A DNA stretch of 16,807 nt from a bacterium (GTDB taxonomy: Bacteria; Omnitrophota; Gorgyraeia; Gygaellales; UBA12090): contig SCPY01000207.1 of NCBI GenBank assembly GCA_004299495.1, positions 1 through 16,807 of the forward strand, read 5' to 3'. Position 1 is the first letter of the stretch; each line of letters starts with the position of its first letter. The notes under the pieces were generated by a model. The model had not been told where the DNA came from. It ran no database searches and was given only the letters and a program-made list of their open reading frames with translations. The position numbers and the translations under genes were made by a program. Of the stretch, positions 14,389 through 16,807 are shown piece after piece.

Positions 14389-16163
14389 CGCATACGGCCG
14401 GCACGCATAAGCAATGGTTAGAGGCAGCCCTGGCAAAAGTAAGAAAGCCCGGAAGATATCTCGGCAACGAATGGAATGCCGTTAAGAAAAACTTTTCTGG
14501 CCAAGGCCTGAGGTTCGCGATATGTTTTCCTAACCTTTATGAGATAGGGATGAGTAATCTTGGCCTGAGGATAATTTACGGCTTGCTCAACGAGCAGGAA
14601 GGCGTATCCTGCGAGAGGGTTTTCTTGCCGGATACGGATATGCGGGAAATCCTAAAACAGGAAAAGACCTCCCTGTTTTCTTTAGAATCTAAAACAGCCC
14701 TTAGCGAGTTTGATTTTATCGGCTTTGCCTTAAGCTATGAGTTAGATTATGTTAATGTCTTGGAGATTCTGGAATTGTCCGGCATTCCATTGCTGGCTAA
14801 AGACAGAAGTTCTGATTTTCCTCTGATTATCGGCGGAGGGTCCTGCGTGAGTAATCCCGAACCCCTGTCTGATTTTATTGACCTGTTTCTGATTGGAGAG
14901 GCGGAGGAGGCGCTCCTTGAAATTGTAGAAAGATATAAAAAGTTACAGGGCGCGCTCCGCGGGCCGCGGGTTAGTAAAGAAGAAATGCTCAGGGAATTGG
15001 CTTGGGTAGAGGGGGTATACGTTCCGTCTCTTTATGAGCCGGAATATGGCGAAAATAATTCCCTGAAAAGCTTTTCCGCGAAATATGCCGATACGCCCCT
15101 TACCGTCAATAAACGGATTGTTAAAGACCTCAACCGGGCATATTATCCCACCCGCTGGATTGTGCCTTATGTAAGCATTGTGCATGACCGCGCGGCAGTC
15201 GAGTTGATGCGGGGATGTCCCCACCGCTGTAATTTTTGCCAGGCCAGGAGCCTGTATTATTCGCTAAGGATGCGTTCTCCGGAAAGGGCGCTGGAATTAG
15301 CCAGGTCAATTGTTCAGTCCTCAGGATATGAAGAAATATCTCTCTTGAGCCTGTCCACCAGCGATTACCCTTTCTTAAGCAATATAATATGCTCATTAAG
15401 CGATACCTTTCAGGAAGAAGCGATTGCTATTTCCCTTCCTTCTCTGCGGCCAAAGAGTTATCTGGGCGCTTTAGCCGATTATCTCTCCAGGGTGCGTAAG
15501 ACCACCTTTACCTTCGCGCCTGAAGCGGGAAGCGAGCGCCTGCGTAAAATTATTAACAAGAACTTTAGTATGGATGAGTTTTACGCGGCTATCCTTTCGG
15601 CGTATAAGGCCGGATGGCAGTCGGTAAAATTATATTTTATGATCGGCCTGCCGCAGGAAGAATATGTTGACCTGGACGGCATTCTGGAGATTGTCCGGGA
15701 GGTATCCCGCATGCGAAAGGATGTTTCGCGCTCTGCCGCCCAGGTGCGCGCGAGTATATCTTTTTTTGTGCCTAAGCCGCATACCGCCTTTGAAAGAGAG
15801 GCGATGGATTCCGAAGCTAATCTGCGCGCTAAAATTGCCTATTTGCGAAAGAAGGCCGGTGGATTACCGAGGCAGATTAAGCTTGACTTCCACGATCTGG
15901 AAAGCAGCCTGCTTGAAGCGGCATTTTCCCGCGGCGGGCGCCATCTGGGAAAGGTGTTATTGAGCGCGCATCGGAAAGGATGCCCCGACTCCCAGCAGCC
16001 GGCGCATCTTAGGGCTATGTTTTGGCAGGAAATCTTTAAGGGATGCTCCGAAACGCAGGAAGCATATTTGCGTAAGAGAGGCCAGGATGAGATTTTGCCC
16101 TGGCAGCATATTGATTTGGCGGATATGAGCTTGACGAAGGATACGGTAAAGAGTATAGTATAA
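14385..16163 (+). CDS. TIGR03960-like radical SAM protein without the DUF2344 part
   Basis: A 592-residue radical SAM protein of unknown reaction. The N-terminal third (about 35-230) resembles a cobalamin-binding-like or Rossmann region with FPNLYEIGMSNLGL and IIGGGSCVSNPEPL. The iron-sulfur motif RGCPHRCNFCQA holds C278, C282 and C285. Further family marks are SLSTSDY, TFAPEAGSERLRKIINK and FFVPKPHT. Relatives often carry or neighbour a DUF2344 domain and lie near rodA, rng or rplU; here the protein stops at 592 residues and the next gene is a sensor, so DUF2344 must be elsewhere or absent. The ATG overlaps the rodA stop by four bases, with AGGAG upstream. Which substrate it modifies is not known from sequence. 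Confidence 0.9.
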   Translation: MTHTAGTHKQWLEAALAKVRKPGRYLGNEWNAVKKNFSGQGLRFAICFPNLYEIGMSNLGLRIIYGLLNEQEGVSCERVFLPDTDMREILKQEKTSLFSLESKTALSEFDFIGFALSYELDYVNVLEILELSGIPLLAKDRSSDFPLIIGGGSCVSNPEPLSDFIDLFLIGEAEEALLEIVERYKKLQGALRGPRVSKEEMLRELAWVEGVYVPSLYEPEYGENNSLKSFSAKYADTPLTVNKRIVKDLNRAYYPTRWIVPYVSIVHDRAAVELMRGCPHRCNFCQARSLYYSLRMRSPERALELARSIVQSSGYEEISLLSLSTSDYPFLSNIICSLSDTFQEEAIAISLPSLRPKSYLGALADYLSRVRKTTFTFAPEAGSERLRKIINKNFSMDEFYAAILSAYKAGWQSVKLYFMIGLPQEEYVDLDGILEIVREVSRMRKDVSRSAAQVRASISFFVPKPHTAFEREAMDSEANLRAKIAYLRKKAGGLPRQIKLDFHDLESSLLEAAFSRGGRHLGKVLLSAHRKGCPDSQQPAHLRAMFWQEIFKGCSETQEAYLRKRGQDEILPWQHIDLADMSLTKDTVKSIV

Positions 16164-16178
16164 CAAAAGGAGGTGCGT

Positions 16179-16807
16179 ATGGCTAAAATCGCATCATTGT
16201 ATTCCCGCGGCATAAAGTATAAATTGACAATCGCGATTTGCCTTATCTCAATTATTCCCATCCTGGCCTGCCTGAATTATATATTCCCCAGCGTCTTTAC
16301 CGGCTTTGTTTCCAAGGCGAATCTGCCGCTTGTCATCCTTATTCTGTTTTTTATTATCGTTTTGGGTATAAGGGTTATCAAGCAAATTATTGACCCCCTG
16401 GTGGCCTTAAGCCGGGATGCCAAGTTGATCGCCGGGGGAGATATCCATCGGCGCGTAGAGATTGAAAGTGATGATGAGGTGGGCCAGGTTGGGCAGGCCC
16501 TGAACCAGCTCACCGCGAAGATTAAAGAGAGTATGAATGAGCTTAAGGGCTATGGCACAAAAACAGCCCAAATAAACCTGGAAATCCAGAAGCGGATCGT
16601 GGCGATGTCGGGAATGCTGCAGTTATCAGACCTGATCTCCCGTCCGGCAAGCCTTGAGGAGATAGCGAACCTTTGCGTAGAAAAGCTTCAGGGCCTTGCC
16701 GGGTCATCTCTGGGATTTTTTCTGCGGATTGAAGACGGGAATATGGCGCTTAAGTCAGCCTACGGCATGCCGCATGGCTTGAGCGCTTCAATAAACCTAT
16801 CGGGCAA
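16179..16807 (+). CDS. HAMP/GAF-type membrane sensor (N-terminal part, runs off the window)
   Basis: An open frame of 209 codons continuing beyond the window end. The ATG at 16179 has a near-perfect site AAAAGGAGGT about five bases upstream and starts 15 bases after the radical SAM stop. Translation gives MAKIASLYSRGIKYKL, a hydrophobic segment (about 16-36), a second one (about 48-65), then a HAMP-like region with DPLVALSRDAKLIAGGDIHRR and DDEVGQVGQALNQL, a helical linker, and from about residue 145 a region like the start of a GAF domain (SLEEIANLCVEKLQGLAG and GFFLRIEDGNMAL). There is almost no extracytoplasmic loop between the helices (about 11 residues). The output domain (kinase, diguanylate cyclase, HD-GYP or other) is outside the window. 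Confidence 0.85.
   Translation, partial: MAKIASLYSRGIKYKLTIAICLISIIPILACLNYIFPSVFTGFVSKANLPLVILILFFIIVLGIRVIKQIIDPLVALSRDAKLIAGGDIHRRVEIESDDEVGQVGQALNQLTAKIKESMNELKGYGTKTAQINLEIQKRIVAMSGMLQLSDLISRPASLEEIANLCVEKLQGLAGSSLGFFLRIEDGNMALKSAYGMPHGLSASINLSG

Overview
The window is a gene-dense bacterial chromosomal segment. Every recognisable gene is on the + strand, spacing is tight and many genes overlap. Gene order and content are mreB-C-D, mrdA and rodA followed by a TIGR03960-type radical SAM gene, with ileS, a TraR/DksA-type gene, lspA, lgt and rluD upstream. Together with envelope genes of a diderm-like rod and moderate GC, this resembles uncultured lineages such as Candidatus Omnitrophota. 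That assignment is inferred from gene style, not proven. No tRNA, rRNA, CRISPR array, transposase or phage gene is visible, and I found no convincing intrinsic terminator.

Layout. 1-445: the last codons of an HD-GYP-like protein and a stand-alone CheY-like receiver. 521-2899: a PLP-homeostasis protein (YggS/PLPBP), pyrroline-5-carboxylate reductase (proC, with an odd internal insertion) and an MTA phosphorylase-like enzyme, behind a good sigma-70-type promoter that appears to give a leaderless GTG start. 2900-2982: a short gap with four tandem copies of a heptamer right before ileS. 2983-8201: ileS, a C4 zinc-finger TraR/DksA protein, lspA, lgt and rluD; from the zinc-finger gene to rluD each gene overlaps the next.

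8202-8305 carries a second strong promoter of the same design as the first. It drives the cell-shape block 8306-14388: an unrecognised membrane-anchored coiled-coil protein with a C-terminal beta-rich domain, mreB, a 122-base gap with two hairpins, mreC, mreD, the class B penicillin-binding protein mrdA and the SEDS glycosyltransferase rodA. A radical SAM protein overlaps rodA by 4 bases. The window ends inside a HAMP/GAF-type membrane sensor that starts at 16179 and runs off the edge.

How it works together: LspA and Lgt mature lipoproteins. MreB, MreC, MreD, PBP2 and RodA form the rod-elongation machine. The coiled-coil protein at 8306 has the same gross architecture as MreC (one membrane helix, coiled coil, beta domain) and shares the promoter with mreB, so it is the best candidate for an undescribed part of that machine. 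The rest is mainly well-known housekeeping; I see no clear new defence or mobile system here.
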